NCBI GenBank assembly: GCA_902801485.1
Contig: CADCIP010000005.1
Location: forward strand, 1 to 64,000
Origin: an uncultured Bacteroidales bacterium
GTDB taxonomy: Bacteria > Bacteroidota > Bacteroidia > Bacteroidales > Bacteroidaceae
Length of the DNA stretch: 64,000 nucleotides
Direction: 5' to 3'
The notes beneath the pieces are model-generated. The model was not told the origin of the DNA, searched no databases, and saw only the letters and a list, made by a program, of their open reading frames with translations. Shown here piece by piece: positions 1-7,841 of the stretch. The position numbers and the translations under genes were made by a program. How positions within the stretch are numbered: position 1 is the first letter of the stretch; every line of letters begins with the position of its first letter.

Positions 1-1
1 C

Positions 2-487
2 GTGGCAACGACCAACAATCCCCATCCCCTTACGGATGCCACGGGAAGCCGCCGTTATATCTGCATCCAGATTCCCCAGGGCCAGTATATAGATAATGTG
101 GGGGAAATCGACTACGGTCAGCTATATGCCCAGGTGGTTTATGAACTGCGGGAGCTGAAGGCTCCCTACTGGTTCAACAACGAGGAAGTAGCCAGGATTC
201 AGGAACTGAACATAGACTTTGCCGAACAGAAGGATCTGGCAGAAATGGTGGCAATCTGTTTCCGTAAGCCAAAGGAAGGCGAAGAAGGAGAAGCTATGAA
301 CTGCAATCAGATGCTGAAAGTTATTCAGACCGAGTATCCCAATCTGAAGATCAGCCACAGTCTAAAAGTTCATTTAGGCTTTGCGCTGAAGGAGTTGGGA
401 TACGAGTTTACCAATCGTAGCAATGTACCCTTCTACAAGACTGTACCACTGAAGGCGACGAAGGAACAAAAGTTCATAGCTGCCTAA
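2..487 (+). CDS. C-terminal part of a VirE/DUF3874-type protein (5' end outside window)
   Basis: Open reading frame running in from the window edge and stopping at TAA 485-487. The residues resemble the end of the VirE-like P-loop domain followed by the DUF3874 tail that Bacteroidales carry in a primase-associated gene often found next to polysaccharide loci; the central GEIDYGQLYAQVVYELRE stretch and the basic C-terminus are what I recognise. No Walker motif is visible, which fits a missing N-terminal part. The GTG at base 2 is probably an internal codon, not a start. It is the only substantial plus-strand gene in the window, and it is followed by a three-armed hairpin region. The family call is from recall of the family, without an alignment. 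Confidence 0.5.
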   Translation: MATTNNPHPLTDATGSRRYICIQIPQGQYIDNVGEIDYGQLYAQVVYELRELKAPYWFNNEEVARIQELNIDFAEQKDLAEMVAICFRKPKEGEEGEAMNCNQMLKVIQTEYPNLKISHSLKVHLGFALKELGYEFTNRSNVPFYKTVPLKATKEQKFIAA

Positions 488-501
488 TGGAGTTAGGTGT
501 T

Positions 502-606
502 GTGTTACCTGTTAGTTACCTGTTGGACAAACAGGTAACACCGCCTAAAGCCGATAACCATCGGCGTTCAGCACTCATCAAGTGAGGTGTTACCTGTTTT
601 TATTTA
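502..606 (+). terminator. Terminator-like hairpin with a third competing arm
   Basis: Three copies of the same 12-base arm occur: GTGTTACCTGTT at 502-513, its complement AACAGGTAACAC at 530-541, and GTGTTACCTGTT again at 587-598. The middle arm can pair with either outer arm but not both. The last arm runs straight into a T-rich tract (597-606), as in an intrinsic terminator for the plus-strand gene ending at 487. The alternative pairing would allow attenuation-like switching; that is inference. Confidence 0.45.
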
Positions 607-640
607 ATTCTTGAAGGTTTAGCTTGATGGCCTCCCGCAC

Positions 641-871
641 TCACTGATATTGATTTACATGCTTATTCACCTCCATTAGCACAAGAAGCTCTTTGAACCT
701 CTCTACTCTCTCTTCTTTCAATAATCCAGCTGAGTAAAGTTTCCTGTTATGCTTAATCCAATTCAGCATATCATGCTCTTCCAGTCTATATTTTGACGGA
801 TTCCGGTGCTCACGTTCAATGAAATCCTTCACCTCATTATATCTTGTCAACCAACGTGTCTCTTGATCCAT
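641..871 (-). CDS. Small helicase-associated (HA) domain protein, copy 1
   Basis: A 76-residue protein with the pattern of a single HA domain (W, about ten residues, F, R-x-P-S, then L-x-x-W-x-x-x-x-R and G-x-L-x-x-E-R). In the family this domain is a small three-helix DNA- or nucleic-acid-binding unit, usually repeated at the end of large helicases; here it stands alone. It is a paralogue of the gene at 2700-2930: the first 27 residues are identical and the rest diverged. The partner gene that precedes copy 2 is reduced here to a 3' stub. Function unknown; nucleic-acid binding is inferred from the family. Confidence 0.6.
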   Translation of the reverse strand: MDQETRWLTRYNEVKDFIEREHRNPSKYRLEEHDMLNWIKHNRKLYSAGLLKEERVERFKELLVLMEVNKHVNQYQ

Positions 872-892
872 ATATCAGCCATCAAACTTCAG

Positions 893-965
893 ACTTCAGC
901 CTTCGTATTACCTCATCCTTCACCCCCTGGATATACACTTCTAGGCTTTGTTTCATTTGGCACTC
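893..965 (-). pseudogene. 3' stub of the 101-residue gene found intact at 2934-3239
   Basis: Read on the minus strand this segment encodes the final ~27 residues of the intact gene at 2934-3239 (MKQSLEVYIQGVKDEV and following) with a few changes near the stop. Nothing of the upstream part remains; beyond about 965 the sequence turns into 7 bp word repeats. It marks the edge of the duplicated segment. Confidence 0.7.
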
Positions 966-974
966 TAACCTTTA

Positions 975-1344
975 ACCATGAACCAAAAATAGTCTTGAAT
1001 CATGAACCGTATGTGACCATGAACCATTAATCATGAATCTTGAACCAGAAGTAGCCATGAACCAGAAGTGCCGTGAATCCTGAACCATAAGTGGATTGTA
1101 CCGCCACACTCTCAAAGAGAGAAGGACTAGCTCGACGTATGCAGTGAAAGTCATTACAACGCTACACTCTGCTTGCAGAGAAGCGTCCCTCTGTTGTTCT
1201 GTTGCCATGACGGCAGCAGCATCATTGGGAAATATAACTGCCTGGGCATCCTAAGGATTCTTTCGATACTCTCTACGAGCGAATAAGAAAAGCTATTAGT
1301 ATAGGTACTGAAGCTTGGATGGTCAAGGTTACGCTTGAATCGTT
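975..1344. repeat. Gene-free stretch: 7 bp word array and palindromes
   Basis: From about 975 to 1098 the DNA is a degenerate array of 7-base words of the type TGAACCA/TTAATCA/TGAATCC. After that come short palindromes such as CTCTGCTTGCAGAG (1167-1180). The motif TAGCTCGACG at about 1129 also occurs at about 7512 in another intergenic element. I see no gene here. Confidence 0.6.
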
Positions 1345-1773
1345 CTATTTCAATTCTATAACAATGTCTTCAGGTAATGCCTCTACCAAATTAATTGGAG
1401 GCAGTACTATTTGTGCCAACGGATTTTTAGCCGCCTCACATCTGGCATGTATCTCACCTCTGGCAGCACCCACATTGATTGTTGCTAAATACCTAGAAAA
1501 GAATGGTTCTATAACAAACTTATTCTCTTGCAACATCTTTCCGAAAGCCTCTTCTTCGATTTTGAAGACGCATGTGTAGACCAAATTCAGAATACCGTCC
1601 CCCTTATACACATAAGTATAATCTACGAGACAACGCACCAATTGACTGGCCGTATTCACTCCAAAAGAGAAATTAGTTTTAACATCAATATTCCCCTCTA
1701 TTTTTGCAGTTATATCAGCCAGTTTAAACTTTTCTACGTTTAATCCTATGACTTTAAATGGAATAGTATTCAT
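1345..1773 (-). CDS. SecB-like chaperone of a toxin-antitoxin-chaperone operon
   Basis: A 142-residue protein of SecB size. The C-terminal half has the SecB pattern: a segment ending RYLATINVGAARGEIHAR followed by a P-x-I-V-L-P-P-I-N-L-V-E-A-L motif, matching the 'L-P-P-x-N' end of SecB where the chaperone packs. Solitary SecB homologues next to toxin-antitoxin pairs act as dedicated chaperones that bind the C-terminal tail of the antitoxin and protect it from proteolysis. It is the last gene of a minus-strand operon (toxin 2059-2547, antitoxin 1795-2046, chaperone), 21 bp behind the antitoxin. A second homologue lies at 51669-52079. No general export role is suggested by the context. Confidence 0.75.
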   Translation of the reverse strand: MNTIPFKVIGLNVEKFKLADITAKIEGNIDVKTNFSFGVNTASQLVRCLVDYTYVYKGDGILNLVYTCVFKIEEEAFGKMLQENKFVIEPFFSRYLATINVGAARGEIHARCEAAKNPLAQIVLPPINLVEALPEDIVIELK

Positions 1774-1794
1774 AAAAATGCCTCCTTCCTATAA

Positions 1795-2046
1795 CTATGC
1801 GGCTATCGCATATGGATTATCACGACTCTTTTCCACATCTTTCTCAGCAACGTTTTTCACCACGACGTTCTCCTGGCTCCATATCATGGGCTCGCCAACA
1901 CGAAACGTACTAACATCCAATGTTGACACAGCGTCTATCAAATGACTGTCTGTATAGCAGTCATTAAGAAACTGGTTCCAGCTCTCGCTTGTTTCCTTTG
2001 CAAGAGCCTCTTCTAACATTTCTCTTAATAATTTATAGTCAACCAT
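1795..2046 (-). CDS. Antitoxin of the toxin-antitoxin-chaperone operon
   Basis: An 83-residue acidic protein lying between an ART-like toxin and a SecB-like chaperone, 12 bp behind the toxin. It has no recognised DNA-binding fold. Its last residues (D-N-P-Y-A-I-A-A) resemble the last residues of the XRE protein at 52082-52441 (D-L-S-Y-L-L-A-A), which also sits beside a SecB-like gene. Such a shared hydrophobic end is what is expected of a chaperone-addiction tail. The role as antitoxin is inferred from position, size and this tail. Confidence 0.65.
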   Translation of the reverse strand: MVDYKLLREMLEEALAKETSESWNQFLNDCYTDSHLIDAVSTLDVSTFRVGEPMIWSQENVVVKNVAEKDVEKSRDNPYAIAA

Positions 2047-2058
2047 AATCTTTCCTTT

Positions 2059-2547
2059 TTAACAACGCCCTTCCTTCATGAACTCAAAACTCATAAGACT
2101 GTCTAACTTATACAGGACCAACTGGATCCTCTTGCGATAGTTGAATTTCTCAATCTCAGTGTTTGGAGTATCTGCAAACATAACGCCATCCAAAGATTTG
2201 TCCCATTTTGCCTTCTTCATGATATATCTACAGACATCATTTGTTCCAATTCTTCGACCACTCTTCTTTTCACAATCTGCTATCACTTGATTAATCATTT
2301 CAAGAAAGAACAGATAACCCTCTTCTGAGAACACAGTATCTAAGATATTATCACTTTCTACAACCCCTTTGTATATCTCATATTCACCCGTGTTCTTTTT
2401 TGATTGTCTACCCCAAATTATAGCATCATATAGATCGCCCCAGAAGTAGTATCCATACCCAAGCCAAGCATCTGGACGGGTGCACCTAATAGGTTGAGTC
2501 AGCCTTTCCACTCTCTTTTCTTGTGTATGAAACATTTCTCTTCTCAT
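2059..2547 (-). CDS. ADP-ribosyltransferase-like toxin (CmdT-like position)
   Basis: A 162-residue protein. Near the N-terminus are H7 (F-H-T), G-Y-G-Y-Y-F at 30-35 and E64 in a V-V-E-S segment, an arrangement like the H-Y-E triad of the diphtheria-type ADP-ribosyltransferase fold. It begins an operon with a small antitoxin and a SecB-like chaperone, the same gene order as the CmdTAC phage-defence system, in which CmdT ADP-ribosylates mRNA. The fold call rests on these few motifs; target is unknown. An alternative is another ART-like toxin family (DUF3990/DarT-like). Upstream DNA at about 2570-2608 is AT-rich with a weak promoter-like signal. Confidence 0.6.
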   Translation of the reverse strand: MRREMFHTQEKRVERLTQPIRCTRPDAWLGYGYYFWGDLYDAIIWGRQSKKNTGEYEIYKGVVESDNILDTVFSEEGYLFFLEMINQVIADCEKKSGRRIGTNDVCRYIMKKAKWDKSLDGVMFADTPNTEIEKFNYRKRIQLVLYKLDSLMSFEFMKEGRC

Positions 2548-2690
2548 TTAATCTCCAAATGTTTTAAATTGCAAAATAAGCAATTTTTGTCGAGATAGTA
2601 CCAAAACTTCCTTTGTTATTCACTTTAATTAACGATTTGTCCTCGTTATTGTTGTGTTTTATAACATTTCCGTAGTTCCTTTGTTCCATG

Positions 2691-3012
2691 ATTCCGCACT
2701 CATTCATACTGATTCACCCTCCTATACTCCTCGCACAAAGCTAACACTTTCTCAAACATCTCCACTCTCTCCTCCTTCAACTCTCCTTTATTCACCAACT
2801 TCTGCTGATGACGTACCCAATTCCTGAGCCCACGCTCTTCAGGTATGAACTTCGAAGGATTCCTGTGCTCACGTTCAATGAAATCCTTTACCTCATTATA
2901 TCTTGTCAACCAACGAGTCTCTTGATCCATATATCAGCCCTCAGCCTTCAGCCTTCGTATTACCTCATCCTTCACGCCTTGGATATACACTTCTAGGCTT
3001 TGTTTCATTTGG
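2691..3012. repeat. Direct duplication, copy 2 (carries HA-domain gene)
   Basis: Second copy of the segment at 632-965, same orientation. Here the upstream 101-residue gene is intact, so this copy is probably the parent. Together the two copies frame the toxin-antitoxin-chaperone operon. Confidence 0.75.
2700..2930 (-). CDS. Small helicase-associated (HA) domain protein, copy 2
   Basis: A 76-residue paralogue of 641-871, identical over residues 1-27, then with the same HA pattern (L-R-N-W-V-R-H-Q-Q-K, G-E-L-K-E-E-R-V). It follows the gene at 2934-3239 by 3 bp, so the two are probably cotranscribed. Single-domain protein, no signal peptide or membrane segment. Nucleic-acid binding is a family-level inference. 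Confidence 0.6.
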   Translation of the reverse strand: MDQETRWLTRYNEVKDFIEREHRNPSKFIPEERGLRNWVRHQQKLVNKGELKEERVEMFEKVLALCEEYRRVNQYE

Positions 3013-3239
3013 CGCTTTTGGTCTTCTTTCTCTTGATATGAGAGCTGGGAATGGTCTATTGTCGCTTCGCAATAATGCGAAATGTTTTCTTTGATGATAT
3101 CTATCTGCCATTCGGTTATAGGGCCACACATATAGTTCGCCCCAAGATAACCAGCCAACACGCCTTTGAAATATTGTTCTCCCATATTAATAGATTTCAT
3201 TTTTGAAATGCCATTTTGGCGTTTCATACCCTGAACCAT
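2934..3239 (-). CDS. Hypothetical helical protein upstream of HA-domain gene
   Basis: Up to 101 residues, mostly predicted helical and charged, with a C-terminal amphipathic stretch (K-Q-S-L-E-V-Y-I-Q-G-V). A start at the internal Met of MKSINMGEQYF is also possible, because the first residues are encoded in DNA that shares the TGAACCA words seen in intergenic arrays. I do not recognise the family. Its 3' end is duplicated as a stub at 893-965, which shows that the segment has been copied. Confidence 0.45.
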   Translation of the reverse strand: MVQGMKRQNGISKMKSINMGEQYFKGVLAGYLGANYMCGPITEWQIDIIKENISHYCEATIDHSQLSYQEKEDQKRQMKQSLEVYIQGVKDEVIRRLKAEG

Positions 3240-3344
3240 TAACCCTTCACCATGTCATCGACTTTGTCGCTTCGCTCGTCGAAGAACCCTAAGCTCGCTC
3301 CGTAGTTCCCTATTACCGTAGTTCCATTATTCCAGCGCTAAGCG
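3240..3344. repeat. Short palindromic intergenic repeat
   Basis: Contains GCTTCGCTCGTCGAAGAA at about 3268, repeated with one change at about 60771 (GCTTCGCTAGTCGAAGAA), plus further small inverted repeats (AGCGCTAAGCGCT). Palindromic repeat shared between the two accessory regions. Confidence 0.5.
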
Positions 3345-3854
3345 CTACGAGTTCAAACGTTTCTTCACCTTAGCAGTGATTGTTATAAGAATTTTATTTA
3401 TCCTCTCACAGTCATGAAGTATGGACTCAGACATCCGTTGATCCAGATATCCGTTATCTGAAAGCATGTGTAACCATGTTTCAGATTCCCGTGACTCCTT
3501 CAAGGCTATTGTAGCCTTGGAAAGGAAGTCAGCATCACTTTGTGGATGTTGGGCCTCATTCATATTAGCATTGATACTTGTAGCAGATCTTACCAGTTGT
3601 CTGCCAAGAGCATCAATAATATCTCTATCCGCCTTACTCAGCTTCCCTTCATTCAGATACTTGTAAAGCCGGATAATACGGCAACTGAAATCATAGCTCA
3701 ACTCCAGAACCTGCGCATCCTTTTTCTCCTCCTCTGTCATAAGAGGTCGCAATTCACCTTCGAATTTGCGCACCTCTGGATCCACGAATTTACGGTAGTT
3801 CGGATTTCCGGACTTCTGTTTCCTGTTGTATGATTTCGTTCTATTCTCCTCCAT
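3345..3854 (-). CDS. Four-helix-bundle protein (S23/IVS-type), copy 1
   Basis: A 169-residue protein of the family first seen in 23S rRNA intervening sequences: a helix with R-I-I-R-L-Y-K-Y-L, then Q-L-V-R-S-A-T-S-I-N-A-N-M-N-E-A, S-K-A-T-I-A-L-K-E-S-R-E-S-E-T-W-L and a final basic helix. The S-I-N/G-A-N-x-x-E-A and A-L-K-E-x-R-E-S motifs are the family hallmarks. It has an N-terminal basic extension of ~45 residues before the bundle that the other two copies here (53818-54303, 58710-59141) lack. The biochemical role is unknown; in many genomes these genes sit in variable regions, as here, flanked by repeat arrays on both sides. Confidence 0.8.
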   Translation of the reverse strand: MEENRTKSYNRKQKSGNPNYRKFVDPEVRKFEGELRPLMTEEEKKDAQVLELSYDFSCRIIRLYKYLNEGKLSKADRDIIDALGRQLVRSATSINANMNEAQHPQSDADFLSKATIALKESRESETWLHMLSDNGYLDQRMSESILHDCERINKILITITAKVKKRLNS

Positions 3855-4092
3855 TGTTTGTAAATTCGTAATTCCTTAGATTCGTAATTCTGTATTTCCG
3901 TAATTCCGCTGCTCTGCAGCTACACTCCGTAAATCCCTAAGTTCGTGAATTCCGTATGTTCTTAATTCCGCCCTTCGGGTTCTCCGTTGATTCGTAGCTC
4001 CGTGGTTCCTTAGATCCGACCTATGGCCTCCTCTGCGGCACAAAAACAAAAGAGCAAAACGCCCACACCTCTTATTCAATAGCTATAATCTT
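3855..4092. repeat. Word-repeat array (ATTCGTA / TTCCGTA type)
   Basis: The stretch 3866-4015 is built from degenerate words such as ATTCGTA, ATTCCTTAG and TTCCGTA with small palindromes between them (CTGCTCTGCAGC). A reading frame on the minus strand crosses it but codes for low-complexity R/E/N-rich peptide and is not a gene. The same words recur at 12160-12235. Confidence 0.6.
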
Positions 4093-7000
4093 TCACTCGT
4101 TAATCTTTTCTTCTTTTTCTTCGATAATTCCAAGCCTATTAATTAATGCCACCCACTCTTGGTTTCCGCTACTACCATGCTGCCTGACCATTGCCACTTT
4201 GAGGTCTGAGGCCTGCTCCATATTGTCTTTCAATAGTGATTCATAAACCTTAAGGTTTCCGAGTATGATTGCCTGTACAGTCTCCTGATCAATAATTGGC
4301 CTTAGAATCTTATTTAAGAACACCACGCCATGACCTTGTGCCTTTTCAAAATAATTATGTAATTTCTTGAACTTAAACAACGTTATCTGGTATGTGCTGC
4401 TGAACTTATCCATCACCTCATTTACCTTTGTAGAGACGTCCGTGAATTTCACATGGCTCAACAGGCTCTCAAGTAATTGTTCATCCATCGTACTCTCCGT
4501 GACAGTTCCAATGCAAATACCATCAATCAAGTGATTGACAATCTCCGCTGCATTGCTTGGAGAAGTTTTCCAGAAGTCATCATCGAGGGCAACTCTCTTC
4601 ATTATCTTAGCCCAATAATTGGTCGCAATCCAAGCATTAGAAGAGTCGACAAATTTACTAAGCAGTTGAGATCCGCAATCCGTATAGTATTTCTTAAGAA
4701 TAGCTTGCGAAAATTCATTTTTATCAGCCTCTAGCACATCAATCCAAGCTTCCTCTGCCAATACTGTCGCGAAATCAAGATTCTCTTCTTCCAAGGTAAG
4801 ACCTTTCCTCCCCCAGTCATTTAAGTATTTAATGACAGCTTGTCTTTCTACTCCAGTTTTTGTTGCTACATTCACCATTTCGCTGATCACATCACTAGTG
4901 TCTGTGGGTTTTCCATCGTGAACGCCATGAGTTATCATATAATTCGTCAGTTGAAGATATGCGCTTGTGCCGGCTGACTGACAAGACTTCCAGATGGTCT
5001 GCATCGGTTCATATTCAAAAACCACCTTCGCCATTGCTTCATAGTCTTTATCATCAAGAACAGCAACTTCCTTACCAGCCAACATTAACATGACTCTGTA
5101 ATCAGGAATCAATTCTCCGGCATATTGGAGTCCCGTCAAATAAGTTCCATCAAGATTCAGTCGCATAGGTTCATTTGACAAGAATTTCAGAGCCTTTAAT
5201 GTGGATCCAAAGTTGCTGCTAGTTGCCTCTTGCTCTTCTATCAGTTTTCTGACAGACATTTTTAAATCAGTGAAATCGTACTGAGAATCACCCTCAGCCA
5301 ACCTCAAAATGTCGGACATATCGTTGTTCTCAACAATTTGACCATAACAGAACTTATTCAGTACTGCATTATCACATTTAATCGGAAAATGTCTGTATTC
5401 TTCTTTTGCCGTTCTAATATAATCCACAAAATCAGAACTCTCCAATTGCTTTTCTGGCAAAGAGAGCGTTATCTTTTGCTCTTTAGTAAAAACAGCAACT
5501 TCCTTGTATACTTGATACCACTCAGGTCCCTTATGGGGATTATCACTACTGGTAAACATTTTCAGGAAATACTTACCTATTGCCACTTTATTAATGCAGA
5601 AGGTCATTAGCGATTTTACTTCCTTTCTGAAAGTGGTCTCCTTCTCTTTACTCTTCAAATACTGACCAGACAACCTACCCCACACAGTTTTTAAATCATC
5701 ACTATTTTGTTTGGGGAGACCTTCAAATGAGAGCTTTGCAATGTGGTTAATGGCATTGTTCAATAATGCGGCATCCAATTCATTCACTACTTCTTTCAGA
5801 ATACTATAGAAGTGGGCATTCTTTTTGGCATACTCAGAGAATTCTGCTTCTGCCTCATTATTCAGAGCCTGAATAATCAGATTCTTCATGGGCAACTGCG
5901 CTGCATCGTCGCGGCAGACGCCATAAGTCAATGCAGAGATGTCTGTATCAAGATCCTCAGTAGCCTCAAAGAGGCTCTCCATCCCCTTCAGATACTCGCG
6001 TTTGACAATGCTGTTCTCTGACGATTTGAGTATCTCATCTTGATGAAGAAGGAAAAGAGCCATACTTGAAAGTTTCACCTCATCATTCCACTGATTGGTC
6101 AACGCTACAAGTTTATTAATGAAGGATATAATCTCGCGCATATTGGGACAGACATACTTCAATCGGTAGCAACGGTTGATGAGTTCCTGGTCTTCGCGCT
6201 TTCCAAAAGCCTGTTCAAACAACCTGTCAAATACCACCTTGTAATCAGTAATAATAGGGTCAGGTATCCTATAGACTACTGGAAAAGTTTTCTCGATAAA
6301 GTAATTGACCAGTTGAATCTTGTCGTCTTTTCCATCTGCATCGTTAAAAGCATTTGCCAAATGTTCCCTGTCAAATGGGATAATGCACCAAACCCTCCTA
6401 TATCCTTTATCAGCAAAGAATGTCTGAATTGAAGACCACAACTGCCTCACTTTCTCCATAGGAAGTCTGTCCATATTGTCGAACACGATAACAAGCTTCG
6501 TGTTATCGACTAAGGCTTTTGACAAATCTGTCATCCAATCTCTAAATTCAGTAACAGATGGCTCCAAGTCACTTACAGTATATGTTGACGTTTCGGTTCT
6601 TCCTGTTGTCTGATACATCTGCCACATCTCATTCCATGACCAACCTATATACTTTGACTTCTCGTCAGATTTAACCGCCTTTGCTCTCTTCTTTTTCATT
6701 GAGCACATCAGCAAACAATACCAAATTAAAGGCACAAATGCCAAAAAGGTAGCCAGGTATGTGTACCAACATGGTGTTGTACGAACTTTGATTGAATTCA
6801 AAAGAGGCACTAATATTCCTGTTATCACTATCATCAACACAAAATACTTGGTTGAATCATAGATCGAAGGAACCGTAATGTTGTGAGTTGATGACTTTCG
6901 TGATGTTAGGTTATCAACCCTCTCTTGCCAGGTACATGTAAGTGGTTTAGGGCTAACATCTATTGCGCTACTAATAATCTTAATTTGAGTATCGCCACCC

Positions 7001-7344
7001 AACTTCTCATCCTTAATAAGTTTATTCGTCAGTAATTGCAATATAGACCTTCTTTGTAGGTCTTCTTGATTTCCCCATGCGTCGTATGTAAAGAAATAGT
7101 AACCCTTGCCTAATTTCTTCTTGAGTTGAAGTAAAGTATTCGATTTACCGGAACCCCACTTCCCCTCAATACCAATAATACGAGGCAGAGCATTTTCCGC
7201 CTCATCTTCATCTTTCGGTTCTGCTTTAGAATCGACATTCTGAATATGCTGCATTATGGCCATAGCCACTTTATCTTGTGACTGACCATCAAACAAATCC
7301 TCACCTAAAGGTTTGTTAGAAATAAATTCTGCCTTCTTCTCCAT
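4093..7344 (-). CDS. KAP-family P-loop NTPase with two membrane segments
   Basis: A 1083-residue protein. Walker A G-K-W-G-S-G-K-S lies at 61-68 and Walker B F-D-N-M-D-R-L-P at about 288-295. Two hydrophobic helices (about 166-184 and 195-216) are inserted between Walker A and Walker B, the hallmark of KAP NTPases, which anchor the ATPase to the membrane. The remaining ~700 residues form a helical C-terminal region without a motif I recognise. KAP NTPases occur repeatedly in bacterial conflict loci. It follows a SIR2-TPR gene on the same strand but a 497 bp gap with its own promoter lies between, so the pair is linked by position and not clearly by transcript. Confidence 0.8.
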   Translation of the reverse strand: MEKKAEFISNKPLGEDLFDGQSQDKVAMAIMQHIQNVDSKAEPKDEDEAENALPRIIGIEGKWGSGKSNTLLQLKKKLGKGYYFFTYDAWGNQEDLQRRSILQLLTNKLIKDEKLGGDTQIKIISSAIDVSPKPLTCTWQERVDNLTSRKSSTHNITVPSIYDSTKYFVLMIVITGILVPLLNSIKVRTTPCWYTYLATFLAFVPLIWYCLLMCSMKKKRAKAVKSDEKSKYIGWSWNEMWQMYQTTGRTETSTYTVSDLEPSVTEFRDWMTDLSKALVDNTKLVIVFDNMDRLPMEKVRQLWSSIQTFFADKGYRRVWCIIPFDREHLANAFNDADGKDDKIQLVNYFIEKTFPVVYRIPDPIITDYKVVFDRLFEQAFGKREDQELINRCYRLKYVCPNMREIISFINKLVALTNQWNDEVKLSSMALFLLHQDEILKSSENSIVKREYLKGMESLFEATEDLDTDISALTYGVCRDDAAQLPMKNLIIQALNNEAEAEFSEYAKKNAHFYSILKEVVNELDAALLNNAINHIAKLSFEGLPKQNSDDLKTVWGRLSGQYLKSKEKETTFRKEVKSLMTFCINKVAIGKYFLKMFTSSDNPHKGPEWYQVYKEVAVFTKEQKITLSLPEKQLESSDFVDYIRTAKEEYRHFPIKCDNAVLNKFCYGQIVENNDMSDILRLAEGDSQYDFTDLKMSVRKLIEEQEATSSNFGSTLKALKFLSNEPMRLNLDGTYLTGLQYAGELIPDYRVMLMLAGKEVAVLDDKDYEAMAKVVFEYEPMQTIWKSCQSAGTSAYLQLTNYMITHGVHDGKPTDTSDVISEMVNVATKTGVERQAVIKYLNDWGRKGLTLEEENLDFATVLAEEAWIDVLEADKNEFSQAILKKYYTDCGSQLLSKFVDSSNAWIATNYWAKIMKRVALDDDFWKTSPSNAAEIVNHLIDGICIGTVTESTMDEQLLESLLSHVKFTDVSTKVNEVMDKFSSTYQITLFKFKKLHNYFEKAQGHGVVFLNKILRPIIDQETVQAIILGNLKVYESLLKDNMEQASDLKVAMVRQHGSSGNQEWVALINRLGIIEEKEEKINE

Positions 7345-7407
7345 ATATTACAATTAATTCTTCCTATTTCTTTATCACCCTTCACACTCTTATCATCATC
7401 CCTTCCG

Positions 7408-7437
7408 CAAAGTTATATGTATTCTATTCTTGTACAA
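7408..7437 (-). promoter_or_regulatory. Bacteroidetes-type promoter for the KAP NTPase gene
   Basis: On the minus strand a TTG (7437-7435) is followed after 19 bases by TAACTTTG (7415-7408), an exact match to the TTG-N19-21-TAnnTTTG pattern of Bacteroidetes housekeeping promoters. The start codon of the KAP gene lies about 60 bases further down. Confidence 0.7.
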
Positions 7438-7765
7438 TAGTTATTGAAAACTTCGGGCCCAATATCCCTTTTTAGAACACAACACCTCGAAGAGTGGATC
7501 AGAGAAGGTTTAGCTCGACGGCCGATAGGGAAAGTCAACCATCCCCTGATCTGCTTCTTTTGTTGGGATTGGTACTTCCCGAAGGGAAAACAATGTTAGA
7601 AAAAGGTTGTCTGGGTGCTCGCACACAAGCACACTTGTCACAACATTGATAAAGCTCTGACAAGAGCTACAATCCCACAAAAAAAATTCCGCGTTTCCGC
7701 GTTTTTCGATGTTTACGGAATTAAAGAATAATCCGTGTCAATCCGTACCATCGGTGTTCGTTAGA
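7438..7765 (+). repeat. Structured intergenic element, family B copy 1
   Basis: No gene. The segment shows nested inverted repeats: GTTGGGATTG at about 7560 against CAATCCCAC at about 7671, CAATGTT against AACATTG inside, and small hairpins TTCCCGAAGGGAA and AGCTCTGACAAGAGCT. It contains CTGGGTGCTCGCACACAAG (~7611), repeated exactly at ~12331, and the block TTTTTCGATGTTTACGGAAT (~7706), repeated at ~12425 and ~14742. It ends in 9 bp words and ATCGGTGTTCG (7750-7760). Confidence 0.6.
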
Positions 7766-7841
7766 ATCACTTCCCAAACGCCCCATCTTTCACCTCAAAG
7801 CTATTGCCACATTCATCACGTTTATTTTCGTCCATGTGCAA

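Larger units (their letters stand above)
632..965. repeat. Direct duplication, copy 1 (carries HA-domain gene)
   Basis: This segment matches 2691-3012 closely at its right side (about 826-965 against 2885-3012, a few mismatches) and more loosely at its left side. It carries the first 76-residue helicase-associated-domain gene and the last part of the gene that precedes it. The two copies are in the same orientation about 2.06 kb apart and bracket the toxin-antitoxin-chaperone operon. Confidence 0.75.

Noticed and set aside
3876-4079. 67-residue minus-strand reading frame
   Set aside because: It is the translation of ATTCGTA/TTCCGTA word repeats, R/N/E-rich, without family pattern.
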